Below the pieces are notes generated by a model, which was given only the letters and a program-made list of their open reading frames with translations, was not told where the DNA came from and made no database searches. Of a DNA stretch of 5,812 bases, positions 5,572 through 5,812 are shown one piece after another (position 1 is the first letter of the stretch; each line of letters begins with the position of its first letter). The position numbers were made by a program, and so were the translations under genes. The DNA comes from Rhodocyclaceae bacterium (GTDB taxonomy: Bacteria; Pseudomonadota; Gammaproteobacteria; Burkholderiales; Rhodocyclaceae), in the NCBI GenBank assembly GCA_030682595.1, contig JAUXNZ010000072.1, forward strand, positions 1-5,812, in the 5' to 3' direction.

Positions 5572-5812
5572 CCTGGCGCGCCGGGCCGCTCCGCGCGGCA
5601 AGTGCGTGCAAGCCGAGCGCGGGCAGGGCGGCGCGCAATCGCTCGGGATGCGCCGTGGCTTGCAGGTTCAGACGGGCCTGACCCGCGTGGTTCTTGTCGT
5701 GAAGGCGCATGACCTGCCGTGCCACGGCCTCCGCGACATCCACCAGTTCAACGTGCTGACCCAGCAGCGGGGTGATGAGCGGCGTCAGGAAGGCGTAGTG
5801 CGTGCAGCCGAG
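5561..5812 (-). CDS. murI: Glutamate racemase, C-terminal fragment (5' end outside window)
   Basis: Interconverts L- and D-glutamate in the cytoplasm, supplying D-glutamate for peptidoglycan. The minus-strand frame is open from the window edge, giving 83 C-terminal residues that begin LGCTHYAFLTPLITPLLG. GCTH is the signature around the second catalytic cysteine (third visible residue) with the following histidine. VELVDVAEAVARQV continues as expected for the family. The GTG at 5743 is internal, not the start. The first catalytic cysteine and most of the protein lie beyond 5812. The motif is GCTHYA where most family members have GCTHYP. The last part (HALAARSGPARQAIL) is a variable tail. The stop codon (TAG, 5563-5561) lies inside the convergent EamA gene, so the two tails overlap by 11 bp and there is no space for a separate terminator. 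Confidence 0.9.
   Translation of the reverse strand, partial: LGCTHYAFLTPLITPLLGQHVELVDVAEAVARQVMRLHDKNHAGQARLNLQATAHPERLRAALPALGLHALAARSGPARQAIL

Noticed and set aside
4798..5601. Open minus-strand frame of 267 codons opposite the EamA gene
   Set aside because: Antisense shadow; the plus strand encodes an unmistakable ten-helix EamA protein.
4710..5681. Longer plus-strand frame with an ATG, overlapping the EamA gene
   Set aside because: Product is rich in R and G with no membrane helices; it is the wrong frame of the EamA gene despite having an ATG start.

Overview
The window is high-GC, densely coded bacterial chromosome. Protein families, gene style and short intergenic gaps suggest a proteobacterium, most likely a betaproteobacterium. 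That is inference from familiarity with the proteins, not a database match. No mobile element, CRISPR array, tRNA or rRNA gene is visible. I found no convincing new multi-gene system; the gene content is ordinary housekeeping and signalling.

Layout. Positions 2-2002 (+) hold the C-terminal part of a large YbbP-type ABC transporter permease whose start lies outside the window. Positions 2046-3431 (+) encode a membrane-anchored PAS-GGDEF diguanylate cyclase with an intact active site and product-inhibition site. Positions 3497-3970 (+) encode a BCP/PrxQ-type peroxiredoxin that lacks the usual resolving cysteine. Positions 4042-4524 (+) encode a SlyD-type FKBP prolyl isomerase with a short His-rich tail. 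Next is a structured non-coding stretch of about 160 bases (4525-4686). It holds a perfect 13-bp inverted repeat, a C-rich/G-rich palindromic block with a strong quadruplex motif on the minus strand, and two long-range 9-bp inverted repeats. Positions 4687-5571 (+) encode an EamA/DMT-family exporter. Positions 5561-5812 (-) are the C-terminal end of glutamate racemase (murI), which converges on and overlaps the transporter gene by 11 bp.

The four complete or partial genes from 2 to 4524 share a strand with gaps of 43, 65 and 71 bp, so read-through is possible. However, a promoter-like -10 before the peroxiredoxin and a hairpin before slyD suggest separate control. The peroxiredoxin and SlyD are both protein/oxidant-stress housekeeping functions, but no shared pathway joins all the genes. 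The most rewarding places for a second look are the 4525-4708 intergenic structures and the cysteine pattern of the peroxiredoxin.
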